Source: Rheinheimera sp. UJ63 (lineage in GTDB: Bacteria; Pseudomonadota; Gammaproteobacteria; Enterobacterales; Alteromonadaceae). From it: a stretch of 64,000 nucleotides of DNA. The position numbers and the translations under genes are program-made. Below the pieces are notes generated by a model. The model ran no database searches. It had not been told where the DNA came from and saw only the letters and a list, made by a program, of their open reading frames with translations. Positions 49,917 to 58,156 of the stretch are shown here, piece by piece. The stretch covers positions 806,001-870,000 of the forward strand of contig NZ_JAKGTQ010000002.1 in the NCBI RefSeq assembly GCF_021568285.1, read 5' to 3'. Position 1 is the first letter of the stretch, and every line of letters starts with the position of its first letter.

Positions 49917-50277
49917 GCCTTGATATAGCATTTTAAATACCGCCTAGGTGGCTATCGCTTAGGCGGATAAAACACTTTGTTATCACTGCCCTCACCTGAC
50001 GATGAGAGCTTTGCTAGCAAATTTACGAATAAAGCCAGAATGCGACTACAGCCCCAAAGCGGGTCAGAGTCACTCACGGCAACTTACATGAAAGCTCAAC
50101 AGCTAAATGCATACTTCTAAGAATATGCCCCGCTCTTGCGGCGAGGCAATTGAATACTGTTGAGCAAGGTGTTTAGAATAAGGGTATATCAAGTGCTCGT
50201 TATCTGACTCTGAAGGTTTCGAACAAGCTAACAAATCAGTTTTTTGCGGAACAAGCGACCGCTGGCTATGATGCTTA
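49917..50277. other. Spacer between the SOD gene and the accessory block
   Basis: There is a hairpin at 49941-49967 (ccgccta / taggcgg) just after the SOD gene, which may end its transcript although the T-tract is weak. There is also a copy of the dispersed repeat at 50195-50220. No gene is seen. Confidence 0.4.
50195..50220 (+). repeat. Dispersed 26-base repeat, copy 1
   Basis: The segment gctcgttatctgac plus tctgaaggtttc is one of four copies of a motif close to agctcggtatctgacgccaaaggttt. Two copies lie on each side of the accessory block. Confidence 0.5.
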
Positions 50278-50664
50278 TTACGCTTGATGTTCTACAGTAC
50301 GCAAGATGCTTGCATTTACTTTGTTAAGCATAAACACAACAATACCCCCTGTGACAAAAACAGCAATAAAGTCCTGCGGATCAAACACTCCGGTTCCCAC
50401 AACGGGCTGTAAACACTCATAAGTTGCGCAACCACATGTGATCCACAATGCTGATTCGGGTGCTTTAGTTATCCAGTCTTTTGCTAAACCGATTAATAAA
50501 AAAATTGAGGTAATGGTTCCGGTAATACTTGGCAGATAATCTGCCAAACCAAAATCGGCTATTTGATTGGCGTATACCCAATCTCGATAATAGCTATCAC
50601 CAATAGACGTTAACACTAAAAAACTCATTCCAATTAAAATAAACATGCAGCGAACTCTAGCCAT
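50278..50664 (-). CDS. Small membrane protein of unknown function
   Basis: The 128-residue protein has three or four hydrophobic segments (FILIGMSFLVLTSI, LPSITGTITSIFLLIGLA, and FIAVFVTGGIVVFML near the end). I do not recognise a family. I place the start at ATG 50664 with GAGGA five bases upstream; an in-frame start 33 codons earlier has no site. Its position at the end of the cassette block and its minus orientation suggest it may be a decayed last cassette, but no clear attC follows it. Confidence 0.55.
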   Translation of the reverse strand: MARVRCMFILIGMSFLVLTSIGDSYYRDWVYANQIADFGLADYLPSITGTITSIFLLIGLAKDWITKAPESALWITCGCATYECLQPVVGTGVFDPQDFIAVFVTGGIVVFMLNKVNASILRTVEHQA

Positions 50665-51335
50665 ACCATCCTCGGAATGAAAAATACTATTGATTGCACA
50701 ACGAAATAAAACTGTAGTAACACCAGATCTCGTTTTCTGAAAACAAACAATTTGAATTGGCAATTAAGCATTAAATTTACTTCATTTTTACCATAACCAT
50801 TAACCTTTTCGCCATTGGCTATAAATTTTCTTTTGGATCCTTTAAAAAGTGCCTCGTTGTTAGATGAATTATTTCAAGGCGATAGTCACCAACAAGCTAT
50901 AGAAGCTAAGCAAATACCTCAACGGATATTCACTCCCTTTGCAGCGAGCCGGCTGATCATCGTTGGCCAAGGTTTTAAGAAAACGGGTGTTTGAGTGCGG
51001 CGACGAAGCATAGCGCGAGTGACGTTTACGCCTTGGACAACGTATGAGCAGTCGGGCTTTCGAGCGAAATTGGGTCGCATTTTCTTTGGATACTTTCTTT
51101 TGGCGACACAAAAGAAAGTATCTCGCCAACGGCGAAAACGTTAAGCTCTGCTTAAAAAAAGATCTCGGTATCTGACCTCAAAGGTTCCAAGGTTATTCTG
51201 GTCCATGTCAATCAGAACCTGCGCATTAGTTCTTTTAAATAGAACTATTCGCTTCTTTTATTCTAATATTATTACCCTGTTTAGAATGATACCGTGCTAA
51301 GTAGACTTAATTTCTGCATTGTTAAGGAGTACCAC
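50665..51335. other. Degenerate intergenic region with repeat-like sequence
   Basis: No convincing gene. The stretch 51061-51150 contains an inverted repeat (actttcttttggcgacacaa with aaagaaagta) and the small palindrome tcgccaacggcga. It resembles dispersed non-coding repeats seen in related genomes. Minus-strand bases 50866-50840 look like a lone attC left half (ATCTAAC then AACGAGGCAC) with no partner. Confidence 0.35.
51162..51188 (+). repeat. Dispersed 26-base repeat, copy 2
   Basis: The copy reads atctcggtatctgac followed by ctcaaaggttcc. A TCGCC-N3-GGCGA palindrome lies about 30 bases before it, as for copy 3. Confidence 0.5.
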
Positions 51336-52193
51336 ATGGCAAAAGTACTGAAGGCAACAACACATGATTTAGGTGGCTTACAAGTAAAAAGAGTGCTGCC
51401 TCACCAAGATAAAAAAATGGTTGGGCCTTTTATATTTTTTGACCAAATTGGCCCACATGATTTTCCTGCTGGGCAAGGTATCAATGTGCGACCGCATCCA
51501 CATATTGGCCTAAGCACACTAACTTATTTGTTCGAAGGCAGTATTTTGCATAGAGATTCGTTAGGACATCATGTCGAAATACATCCAGGAGATGTCAACT
51601 GGATGACAGCAGGTAAAGGCATAACCCATTCCGAGCGAGAAACCTTTGAAGTAAGAGCGAACAAGCACGCCATTAATGGCTTACAGTGCTGGATCGCACT
51701 ACCAGAGCAGATGGCTGAACTTGACCCCTCTTTTACTCATGTAAAAAAACAGCAACTACCCCACCTCATTCACGAGGGTGTTATGATGCGGCTCATTGTC
51801 GGCGAAGCTTACGGCATGAGCTCACCCGTTAAAACTTACTCGCCGATGTTTTATATCGACATAACGGCAGATGAAAACAGCAAAATTGCCAGACCCCATC
51901 CAACGTATGAAACCGCGATATTCCCTATTAGCGGAAAAATAGACATTAACGGAGTAACCTATGGTGCGGGTGAGTTTGTCTTGCTCGATGATATCGACTC
52001 TGAAATGACGGTTCTGCAGAGCGGACGATTTATCATGCTAGGAGGCGAAAAATTTACTGTAACCCCTTATTTGCACTGGAATTTTGTATCTTTCAGTAAA
52101 GCGCGGATAGAGCAAGCAAAAGCGGATTGGCAAAATGGCAAATTCCCCAACGTCATCGGCGACGATAAAGAGTATATCCCGCTTAAAAAATAA
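51336..52193 (+). CDS. Pirin family protein
   Basis: The 285-residue bicupin has the pirin signature: GPFIFFDQIGPHDF, then NVRPHPHIGLSTLTYLFEGS with the metal-binding histidines and EIHPGDVNWMTAGKGITHSE supplying the remaining His and Glu ligands. Bacterial pirins include quercetin 2,3-dioxygenases and regulators of metabolism; the activity here is unknown. AAGGAG lies seven bases before ATG 51336; a GTG 14 codons upstream is less likely. It runs opposite to the cassettes and abuts the last attC. Confidence 0.9.
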   Translation: MAKVLKATTHDLGGLQVKRVLPHQDKKMVGPFIFFDQIGPHDFPAGQGINVRPHPHIGLSTLTYLFEGSILHRDSLGHHVEIHPGDVNWMTAGKGITHSERETFEVRANKHAINGLQCWIALPEQMAELDPSFTHVKKQQLPHLIHEGVMMRLIVGEAYGMSSPVKTYSPMFYIDITADENSKIARPHPTYETAIFPISGKIDINGVTYGAGEFVLLDDIDSEMTVLQSGRFIMLGGEKFTVTPYLHWNFVSFSKARIEQAKADWQNGKFPNVIGDDKEYIPLKK

Positions 52194-52248
52194 CCCTCAA
52201 CGTTAAGTATCTAACTTCGAGGGTGTGTAATAAATAGGATTATAAACA

Positions 52249-52351
52249 CCTCAACATGTGCTTTAAAAAAGACAAGTACAATGCATATTACTTGACCAAC
52301 TTATTGAGTTTCCAACGAGTTTAAGCGGGTTGTTTAAAGCACGTGTTAGGG
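52249..52351 (-). other. attC recombination site 1 (last in array)
   Basis: Read on the minus strand, R'' CCCTAAC (52351-52345) contains the stop codon of the lipoprotein gene, and R' GTTGAGG lies at 52255-52249. Just inside are near-perfect complementary arms ACGTGCTTTAAA and TTTAAAGCACATG. The length of about 103 bases fits long attC sites of chromosomal integrons. Confidence 0.75.
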
Positions 52352-52672
52352 TTCATTGCATTTCACCAGAACACTGACAACGCCGCCTTCGCCATAGTAC
52401 GACAGCGACTCTGGGATAATGGTACAAGCCTGATTTCCAGCAATTTTTTGCTCAATTTCTGTTTGCACAAAATTGAAATATTCTTCTTTCTCTTGGGCAT
52501 CATTTACACTTGGAAAAATAAATTTAGAGTAATGATAAAAATATTTACCCTTTCCATATTTCGATGAATTCACCGATTTTGCTCTTGGATCAAGCTCAGC
52601 AAAATACGATGAGCGAGTGCATCCACAAAGAACAATAAAGGCAACCAATGTTATTGTAGGGTAATTTTTCAT
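52346..52672 (-). CDS. Cassette-encoded small lipoprotein, unknown function
   Basis: The 108-residue protein has a lipoprotein signal with lipobox VLCGC (Cys at 18). The mature part has no motif I recognise; YYGEGGVVSVLVKC near the end could form a beta hairpin, with a possible disulfide between Cys near 83 and Cys near 105. The stop codon lies in the R'' core of attC 1 and the start follows attC 2, so it is a complete integron cassette. Confidence 0.7.
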   Translation of the reverse strand: MKNYPTITLVAFIVLCGCTRSSYFAELDPRAKSVNSSKYGKGKYFYHYSKFIFPSVNDAQEKEEYFNFVQTEIEQKIAGNQACTIIPESLSYYGEGGVVSVLVKCNEP

Positions 52673-52679
52673 GCCAGCA

Positions 52680-52769
52680 GCCTAACGCAGCCAGCCGCGG
52701 CCGAAAAGCAATGCAGCTAATTTGAGGTGGCGCGAATAACGGCAGCGTTGCTGACTGGCCTTATTAAAT
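52680..52769 (-). other. attC recombination site 2
   Basis: On the minus strand R' is GTTAGGC (52686-52680) and R'' is a degenerate ATTTAAT (52769-52763). The arms GGCCAGTCAGC and GCTGGCTGC are complementary with a bulge. The sequence closely resembles attC 6 (shared AGCCAGTCAGCAACG, ACCTCAAAT and GCTTTT-GGCCG segments). Confidence 0.75.
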
Positions 52770-52773
52770 GCCA

Positions 52774-52965
52774 TTAGCGCTGTTGTACTCTCTTTGCAGG
52801 CTGAGTCACGATCAAGTAAATGATGTAGCTAAGTAACGGAAAAAATACAACCGCTAAAGACCAACCAAACTTTGCACCACCGTGGGAACGGCTTGATAGG
52901 ATCACATGGATCAATGGCAAAACCATTATGATTAAAAAATGCCAAATACTTATTCCACCCATCAT
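52774..52965 (-). CDS. Cassette-encoded small membrane protein (PLDc_N-like)
   Basis: The 63-residue protein consists of two membrane helices (residues 6-24 and 33-53) with a short loop SSRSHGGAKFGW. The second helix FFPLLSYIIYLIVTQP resembles the small PLDc_N-type domain (conserved W, FFP and Y positions). It starts at ATG 52965 and stops just outside attC 2, filling one cassette. The function is unknown. Confidence 0.6.
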   Translation of the reverse strand: MMGGISIWHFLIIMVLPLIHVILSSRSHGGAKFGWSLAVVFFPLLSYIIYLIVTQPAKRVQQR

Positions 52966-52999
52966 AAATTTAATCCTAAATTAAGTTGAACATTAAAAT

Positions 53000-53103
53000 C
53001 TTTCGCAAGACTACTATTAATTTAATATCGCCAAAACCGGCAGCCGGAACATAGCGTAGGTTGTCCGGCGCCGATAGGCTCGAAATTGGTGTCTTTGTTA
53101 AGC
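53000..53103 (-). other. attC recombination site 3 (degenerate R')
   Basis: On the minus strand R'' GCTTAAC (53103-53097) is an exact consensus and contains the stop codon of the RDD cassette. The distal arm (TAGTAGTCTTGCGAAAG) can pair with the proximal one, but the GTT of R' has decayed. An inner stem GCCGGACAAC / GTTCCGGC is clear. Confidence 0.6.
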
Positions 53104-53230
53104 ATTTTGGTCAAATTTAACTGGCTCTTTACCTAGTTGGCGAATTACTACGGTGCCTGCTAATTTGTCGTGAAGACCTTGTTTTCGCTTATCTACTCCA
53201 ACCCAGATATAGCCCAACAATAAGGGAAGA

Positions 53231-54530
53231 TGTATGAGTTATAAACATAGGTAACACTTTGTTATCGATACATGGGTAACACTTTTCATAAACTATAAGC
53301 ATCCCAAATGAGGAGGTGCTTATGCCTTGGAATGAGTTAAACCTAATGGATAATAAATTATTATTTCTTGCTGATTGCTTGCGTAAGAATGAACCTTTCT
53401 CAGTCATTTGCGAGCGTTATGGGATCAGTCGAAAAACCGGCTATAAATGGCTAAACCGCTATAAAGAAAACAATGAAGATGGTTTAAAGGAGTTAAGTCG
53501 TAAACCGCATTCACACCCATGCGAGACGCCTTACTCAATCCGTAAAAAAATCGAAGAATTACGAACGAGCCCAATGATCACATTAGGCGCTAAAAAGATC
53601 CAAAGGAAATTACAAGTCATCTACCCGGATGTCACCCCTCCTTCTGTTACCACCATTCATAAAATCCTGACAAAGTTAGGATTAGTTGAAAAACAACATA
53701 TTAAAAAGCGCGTTCCTCGACACACAGGCAAGCTAAAACCTTCAACAGAGCCTAATGAATTATGGTCAGTAGACTTCAAGGGCGAGTTAAAAATGAATAA
53801 CGGTGAACTCTGTTATCCACTCACTGTGATGGATGATAATAGCCGCTATTTATTAGGTTGTGAGGGGCAGGTAACAAACGGACATAAAGCCACCATCAGC
53901 ACATTTAGACGGTTATTTAATGAATATGGATTACCCGAGCGGATAAGAAGTGACAATGGCGCCCCTTTTGCGACTAAGGGAGCGGGAGGGTTATCTACTT
54001 TATCGATGTGGTGGATTAGATTAGGTATTTATCCTGAACGAACTCAGCCTGGTAGGCCACAACAAAATGGTAAGCATGAGCGAATGCACCGTACGTTAAA
54101 AAAAGCGATTAACTTAGCCAGTGTTTCATCTATGAGTGAGATGCAGACACAATTTGAGACATTTAAAACAGAATACAATAATGAACGTCCCCATGAATCG
54201 CTTGATTTAAAAACCCCTTCAGATTGCTATAAGCCCTCTTTGCGGCCTTTCCCTAAAAAGCTTCCGCCGTTGATTTATCCTGGCTATTACAGTGTCAAGA
54301 AAGTAATGAAATCAGGCGTATTTTATTGGAAGAACGGACAGGCTTATGTCTCAAATTTATTAGCTGGTGAGTGGGTGGGTATAGAAGAAGTTGACGAAGG
54401 AATTTACGATGTGTTTTTCGGTTTTTACAAGTTGGGACGCTTTGATATTAGCACTGATACGAATTACTGGACTGTAAAACTGTAACCTATGTTTGTTTAA
54501 CGAAGTGTTACCTATGAACTTGACTTTACA
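53231..54530 (+). mobile_element. IS481-family insertion sequence, 1300 bases
   Basis: Both ends start TGTA in inverted orientation and share CATAGGTAACACTT-GTTA about 15 bases in. A second copy, CATGGGTAACACTTT, lies at 53271-53285 with a partial partner at the right end. A 4-base direct repeat AAGA (53227-53230 and 54531-54534) flanks the element. It carries one intact transposase gene and interrupts the RDD cassette. Confidence 0.92.
53322..54485 (+). CDS. IS481-family transposase
   Basis: The 387-residue protein has an N-terminal helix-turn-helix (FSVICERYGISRKTGYKWLN, residues 29-48 or so) and an integrase-like DDE core: D in LWSVDFKGEL near 148, D in RIRSDNGAPF near 210, and E in NGKHERMHRTLK near 248. 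The terminal region NNERPHESLDLKTPSDCY is typical of the IS481/IS3 rve group. AGGAGG lies five bases before ATG 53322. The frame is intact, so the element may be active. Confidence 0.93.
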   Translation: MPWNELNLMDNKLLFLADCLRKNEPFSVICERYGISRKTGYKWLNRYKENNEDGLKELSRKPHSHPCETPYSIRKKIEELRTSPMITLGAKKIQRKLQVIYPDVTPPSVTTIHKILTKLGLVEKQHIKKRVPRHTGKLKPSTEPNELWSVDFKGELKMNNGELCYPLTVMDDNSRYLLGCEGQVTNGHKATISTFRRLFNEYGLPERIRSDNGAPFATKGAGGLSTLSMWWIRLGIYPERTQPGRPQQNGKHERMHRTLKKAINLASVSSMSEMQTQFETFKTEYNNERPHESLDLKTPSDCYKPSLRPFPKKLPPLIYPGYYSVKKVMKSGVFYWKNGQAYVSNLLAGEWVGIEEVDEGIYDVFFGFYKLGRFDISTDTNYWTVKL

Positions 54531-54859
54531 AAGAGCTGCAACTATGTATGCGAAATATCGACCAATAGCCTGACCTAGGGATAGCTTGCCACCGGTTTTT
54601 GCATCTACTATTTTCAGACGTAAAGCCATTTTTCCTGGTGTTCCGAAAAAACGAAGCCAAAACCAAATAGTTGCGACAAAGGGCAGGATATAGCTAAATA
54701 TTAAGTCCCAAAACCCATAATATAACTGTTCACCAACCCAGTATTCCTCTCCATAAATAAGCGTTAAAGGAACGAAGCAGACAATTATTATAACGACCAG
54801 ATCAATTAAAACCGCTCCAAAACGAATCCAGAAACCAGCGTACTCTTGATTTTCCATTT

Positions 54860-54965
54860 ATCTAACACTCCATAATTTAATTAAGAGGATACGTAACGTC
54901 CCGCGCATGTGTGCCAACTTGTCAGCGTCGAAGGGCCGTAAGCCGAATGAAGCAAATTGTTAGCT
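54860..54965 (-). other. attC recombination site 4
   Basis: On the minus strand R' GTTAGAT (54866-54860) matches the consensus exactly and sits four bases before the RDD ATG. R'' AGCTAAC (54965-54959) contains the stop of the upstream cassette gene. The arms are weakly paired; the central part has GGCTTACGGCC and GACGCTGAC elements. Confidence 0.65.
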
Positions 54966-55307
54966 GCTAACCTTATTAATCATTAGCGTGAGTTTTTGCT
55001 CAGCAATTGCTATTGTTGCTTCTTTGCCGTAGGCAACAGTAAATGAAGGATGTATCGTGCTATCACCCACGGTAACAACAGCTACAACACCTGCGGTCTC
55101 ATCTTGGTTTGGCGTAACGGTGAGGGTATAGCTAAAGCCATTATCCATAGTGATTGACGCCATTTTATCTGCTTCAACCATCATGGTTGGAGCTGCCACT
55201 CGTTTTCCTTGAGAGTACACAGATGTAGATACTTGATAAGTGTCAGCCGCGAAACAGGACGCCGACGCCAGTAAAGTAGTAACCAATAAACTTGCCTTAA
55301 TTTTCAT
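54960..55307 (-). CDS. Cassette-encoded periplasmic protein, unknown function
   Basis: The 115-residue protein has a signal peptide (cleavage after CFA, about residue 20) and a mature beta-rich domain of about 95 residues, with regular alternating strands (YQVSTSVYSQGKRV, ASITMDNGFSYTLTVTP, VVAVVTVGDSTIH). It looks like a small all-beta sandwich similar in layout to secretin- or pilus-associated domains, but I recognise no family. It fills one cassette between attC 4 and attC 5. Confidence 0.68.
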   Translation of the reverse strand: MKIKASLLVTTLLASASCFAADTYQVSTSVYSQGKRVAAPTMMVEADKMASITMDNGFSYTLTVTPNQDETAGVVAVVTVGDSTIHPSFTVAYGKEATIAIAEQKLTLMINKVSS

Positions 55308-55341
55308 TTTAACTTCCTTGTATGTGGTGAAGGGAAAAAGC

Positions 55342-55425
55342 CGCTAACGCAAAGCTTTGGGGCGGCTGAAGCGCAGCGTAAGCCGTTCCAAATGCGTTAG
55401 CGGCGACAATAGCGCCTTGTTAGTG
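55342..55425 (-). other. attC recombination site 5
   Basis: On the minus strand the outer R'' CACTAAC (55425-55419) contains the stop of the hydrolase gene and R' is GTTAGCG (55348-55342). A shorter inner palindrome (55342-55402) has 10-base perfect arms CGCTAACGCA / TGCGTTAGCG plus a second stem GGCTTACGC / GCGCTTCAGCC. This is the most symmetrical site of the array. Confidence 0.78.
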
Positions 55426-56226
55426 TTTTATAAGCCGCTCAATAATTAGGGTAAGTTCACCAACTACTAATTCAGGCTCGTCAAACTGCACAAAATGACC
55501 ACTCATCTCTGTTAACACTGCCCGCCCTTGTGGAAAAGCTTCGGCCCATTGTTTCCATGTCTCACCCCACTTGAATACACCTTGATCACTATCAAGCAAG
55601 TGCGGAGGATTGGGATTTTTTTTGATCGAGGCAATAACAGTAACTGGCATGTCTTTGATTTGTGGGTAGTTCGGTAAAGGTCTCTTACTCCAAAAATCCA
55701 AGTAGTTGTTTGACATACCATTTTCCATATCAGCAAGCTTTACCGCAGCAATTTCTTTGTTAGCCTGCTCTAAATTAATAGCCCGCATAATATCTACATC
55801 ATGCTCCGAAGACGGATCAAGCATAAGTAGTGCCTGTATTTGAGCAGGGTAAGCCACTGCAAAATCTCGAGCTACATTACCGCCATAAGAATGAGCAATT
55901 AAAATGACAGGCTGCGTAATCCCTAAATTTAGTAAAAGGTTGCTGGCATAATGAGCATACTCGTCAGAAGTAAAATGACGCTTTATTTTAGTTGAATTGC
56001 CATTACCTACCCTTGAGTAGCGAATAACTGTCGCTTTCTCAGCAATTTTATAGAAGACCGGATCCCAGTCAGATAGACCTGCACCAGCACCGCCTTCCAG
56101 CAGGACTGTATACTCACCACTGCCAGCGATTTCATATTCCAGCTCAAAGTCCCCAACCTTTGAAAGCTTCGGTTCTGCGACCACAGAAAAGGACAACACA
56201 AAGAACGATAACAAAATGAATTTCAA
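55420..56226 (-). CDS. Cassette-encoded exported alpha/beta hydrolase
   Basis: The 268-residue protein has a signal peptide (cleavage after VVA, about residue 17) and an alpha/beta-hydrolase fold. The oxyanion region is LLEGGAGAGLSDWDPV, the nucleophile serine lies in LIAHSYGGNVARDFA near 112-114, an acidic residue in LMLDPSSEHD near 136, and the histidine in EMSGHFVQFDEPELV near 245. The substrate is unknown. Translation starts at TTG 56226 with AAGGAG six bases upstream. The leading R' site (GTTAGTG) is cut by the neighbouring IS. Confidence 0.85.
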   Translation of the reverse strand: MKFILLSFFVLSFSVVAEPKLSKVGDFELEYEIAGSGEYTVLLEGGAGAGLSDWDPVFYKIAEKATVIRYSRVGNGNSTKIKRHFTSDEYAHYASNLLLNLGITQPVILIAHSYGGNVARDFAVAYPAQIQALLMLDPSSEHDVDIMRAINLEQANKEIAAVKLADMENGMSNNYLDFWSKRPLPNYPQIKDMPVTVIASIKKNPNPPHLLDSDQGVFKWGETWKQWAEAFPQGRAVLTEMSGHFVQFDEPELVVGELTLIIERLIKH

Positions 56227-56248
56227 AAAATCTCCTTAAAACACTAAC

Positions 56249-58067
56249 GAGCCTGTAGAAAAACCTGCTCAGAACACAGCATTTCCACTTCGGCTATTCT
56301 GTTTATTATTTGTTATCAACTTTGCAGGTTTCTGGTGAGAATTTCAAGACAAGATTTATTCTGATGTTAATTTGCTTCTGTAGGCGCACTATTAGCGGAG
56401 TTTATACCACTTCTCACCTAGTTTTACCCCACTTTGCCATATCGGCTTACTTTCTCTAAGTTATGCACCATACAGAACAACTGCCATTGGCCTTGTACTT
56501 TGGTTTTACCACGCAAACTAAAGCGTTTTAGCCCTTTGTTAGTGCCAATATTGCCAAACACCGGCTCTACTACCGACATCCTATGACTATAGATTTGTTT
56601 ACCGGCTTCGCTATCTACCCGCTGCTTCATCCAATCAGTGTAATTTGGCGGTGCATTAGCTTTAAGTAAAAAGGATACTTGTCGACCGCTTCCCTTTCGA
56701 TGATTGGCGGACTCAGGATGTACCATGCATTGCTCTTTTAAATCACAACCTCGGCACTGCAAGAGCTTACCGGTAAACAATGCGCGTTGTTGACCGTCAG
56801 GTTCCGGCCTAATGCCTCGGCTTGATAGCAATAACCCCGAAGGACAAACACAGGTCATCGCTATCGGGTCAAATTCAAAAGCACTGGCCGGAATAACAAC
56901 CTTTTGTCCAACCGCCTTATCTTGGTGCCGCTTGCCGTACTTCTGCTTTTGCTCGCTGAATTTCGGGTCACGCTTTCTAAACTGGTTATCCGGTACATAA
57001 CCATTTATCTTCTGTTGGTATAAATAGCTATTGTTGGCTTCATTCGCAAAGCCGGTATCGGCCGTCACGATAGTATTACCGGCAAAGATATCCTCGCTAA
57101 TCCCCATCCGTTTATAGCGCTGCTTTATCTTTTCTAACACCGGCACCAATGTGTGATGCTCTTGCCCTTCTCCGAACGCTTGTGCATCCACGATTATCTG
57201 ATGCTTCTTATCCACAGCAGCCACACCGTTGTAACCCTGAATAGTGCCTTTGCTGGTGGTCATTTTGGCTGATTCGTTGTCGGTGATATTACTTTTCACT
57301 TCCTTGCGCTGTTTGCCCTGGCCCATCCGTGGACTGGCGGTCTTTAAAAAGTGTTCGATTTTGTCATGCGCTTTATTAAGTGTCTCTATGCTTTGCTGGT
57401 GCCTAGCTTTACGCTCGTCATCGGCGTTCGCCTGCGCATCCAACTTTTTATGCTGTTCCAGATGGTAGCGAATTTGCCGCTTGAGTTTATCCCTTTTAGC
57501 GCTCAGCTCTTTAAACGTGCCTGACCATTCCTTGGCAGCGTTAGAAGACATTTTGCAGCCATCGATAGCGAATAGTTCATTGCCTAACAACCCTTGTTGA
57601 TGGCAAACCAATAACACCTGCTCAAAAAGCTGGGCAATTTGCACCGATGAGCCACTGACAAAGGCTGCTATCGTCGTAAAGTGCGGCACGGTATCGCACG
57701 ACAAGGCTTTAAAGATAATGTTCGTTTCGCAGCACCACTGGATTTCACGGCTTGAGGTAATGCCTTTGGAATAAGCGAACAGAATGATTTTCAAAAGCAC
57801 CGCAGGATCATACGCTGGGCGACCATTATCTTCATTCTGGTATTTGCAGTGAAATATCGACAAGTCCAGCTTGTTATCAATCAGGTAATGAATGGCATGT
57901 TCAAACGTGCCAGGCTGCAGTTGATCAAGGTAATTAATCACAACCATGGCATTTTGGTTGTAGTCGTAAGGGATATATTTTGGCATCAGGCGTTGTCCAC
58001 TTTTTAACCAGGCAACGCTATTTGATCACAAACTTGATCGCGTGAAAAGAGGTTTTTCTACAGCCTC
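56249..58067 (-). mobile_element. IS1182-like insertion sequence, about 1.8 kb
   Basis: The ends are inverted repeats GAGCCTGTAGAAAAACCT (left) and, read on the minus strand, GAGGCTGTAGAAAAACCT (right) with one mismatch. A 3-base AAC flanks both sides (56246-56248, 58068-58070). It carries one intact transposase gene. It lies inside the R' core of attC 6: GTT is on one side and AGTG on the other. Confidence 0.87.
56424..57986 (-). CDS. IS1182-family transposase
   Basis: The 520-residue DDE transposase starts with a DUF772-type domain (YDPAVLLKIILFAYSKGITS), then acidic residues in NELFAIDGCKMSSNA near 142 and IVTADTGFANEANN near 310, a CxxC-type region (CVCPSG, CRGCDLKEQC) near 380-420, and the final glutamate in MSVVEPVFGNIGTNKGLKRF near 480. 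This order is that of the IS1182 group. The frame is full-length and the element appears complete. Confidence 0.92.
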   Translation of the reverse strand: MPKYIPYDYNQNAMVVINYLDQLQPGTFEHAIHYLIDNKLDLSIFHCKYQNEDNGRPAYDPAVLLKIILFAYSKGITSSREIQWCCETNIIFKALSCDTVPHFTTIAAFVSGSSVQIAQLFEQVLLVCHQQGLLGNELFAIDGCKMSSNAAKEWSGTFKELSAKRDKLKRQIRYHLEQHKKLDAQANADDERKARHQQSIETLNKAHDKIEHFLKTASPRMGQGKQRKEVKSNITDNESAKMTTSKGTIQGYNGVAAVDKKHQIIVDAQAFGEGQEHHTLVPVLEKIKQRYKRMGISEDIFAGNTIVTADTGFANEANNSYLYQQKINGYVPDNQFRKRDPKFSEQKQKYGKRHQDKAVGQKVVIPASAFEFDPIAMTCVCPSGLLLSSRGIRPEPDGQQRALFTGKLLQCRGCDLKEQCMVHPESANHRKGSGRQVSFLLKANAPPNYTDWMKQRVDSEAGKQIYSHRMSVVEPVFGNIGTNKGLKRFSLRGKTKVQGQWQLFCMVHNLEKVSRYGKVG

Positions 58068-58153
58068 AACGCTGCCAGCAGCGGCCAAAAAGCCGCGCAG
58101 CGGATTTGAGGTCCAGGCCACATAGTGGCCGTTGCTGACTGGCTTTGTTATGA
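58068..58153 (-). other. attC recombination site 6, split by the IS1182-like element
   Basis: On the minus strand R'' TCATAAC (58153-58147) lies just after the stop of the 173-residue protein gene. The arms AAAGCCAGTCAGCAACGG and CCGCTGCTGGCAGC pair well. R' would be GTTAGTG, of which GTT remains here (58070-58068) and AGTG is at 56245-56242 on the far side of the IS. Confidence 0.78.
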
Positions 58154-58156
58154 AGA

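Larger units (their letters stand above)
53098..54857 (-). pseudogene. RDD-family membrane protein cassette, split by an IS481-like element
   Basis: The 5' part (54531-54857) encodes an RDD protein start: NQEYAGFWIRFGAVLIDLVV and FFGTPGKMALRLKIVDAKTGG. The 3' part (53098-53230) encodes GYIWVGVDKRKQGLHDKLAG and ends at a TAA in attC 3. Removing the 1300-base insertion and one 4-base duplication joins the parts in frame as ..VAALPLLLGYIW.., giving an intact 151-residue protein. The ATG lies four bases after R' GTTAGAT of attC 4. RDD proteins have a role in ion transport in some bacteria; the role here is unknown. Confidence 0.88.

Noticed and set aside
50869..51129. 86-codon basic minus-strand frame near the left end of the accessory block
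   Set aside because: It lies in repeat-like sequence (the actttcttttggcgac region), is unusually rich in Arg and Ser, and has no ribosome site. Such frames arise from dispersed repeats.
52680..58153. The palindromes after the small minus-strand genes as ordinary terminators
   Set aside because: They lack T-tracts, have bulged arms, share conserved ends (TAAC/GTTA) and similar sequences with each other, and one abuts the next gene's start. That fits attC sites.
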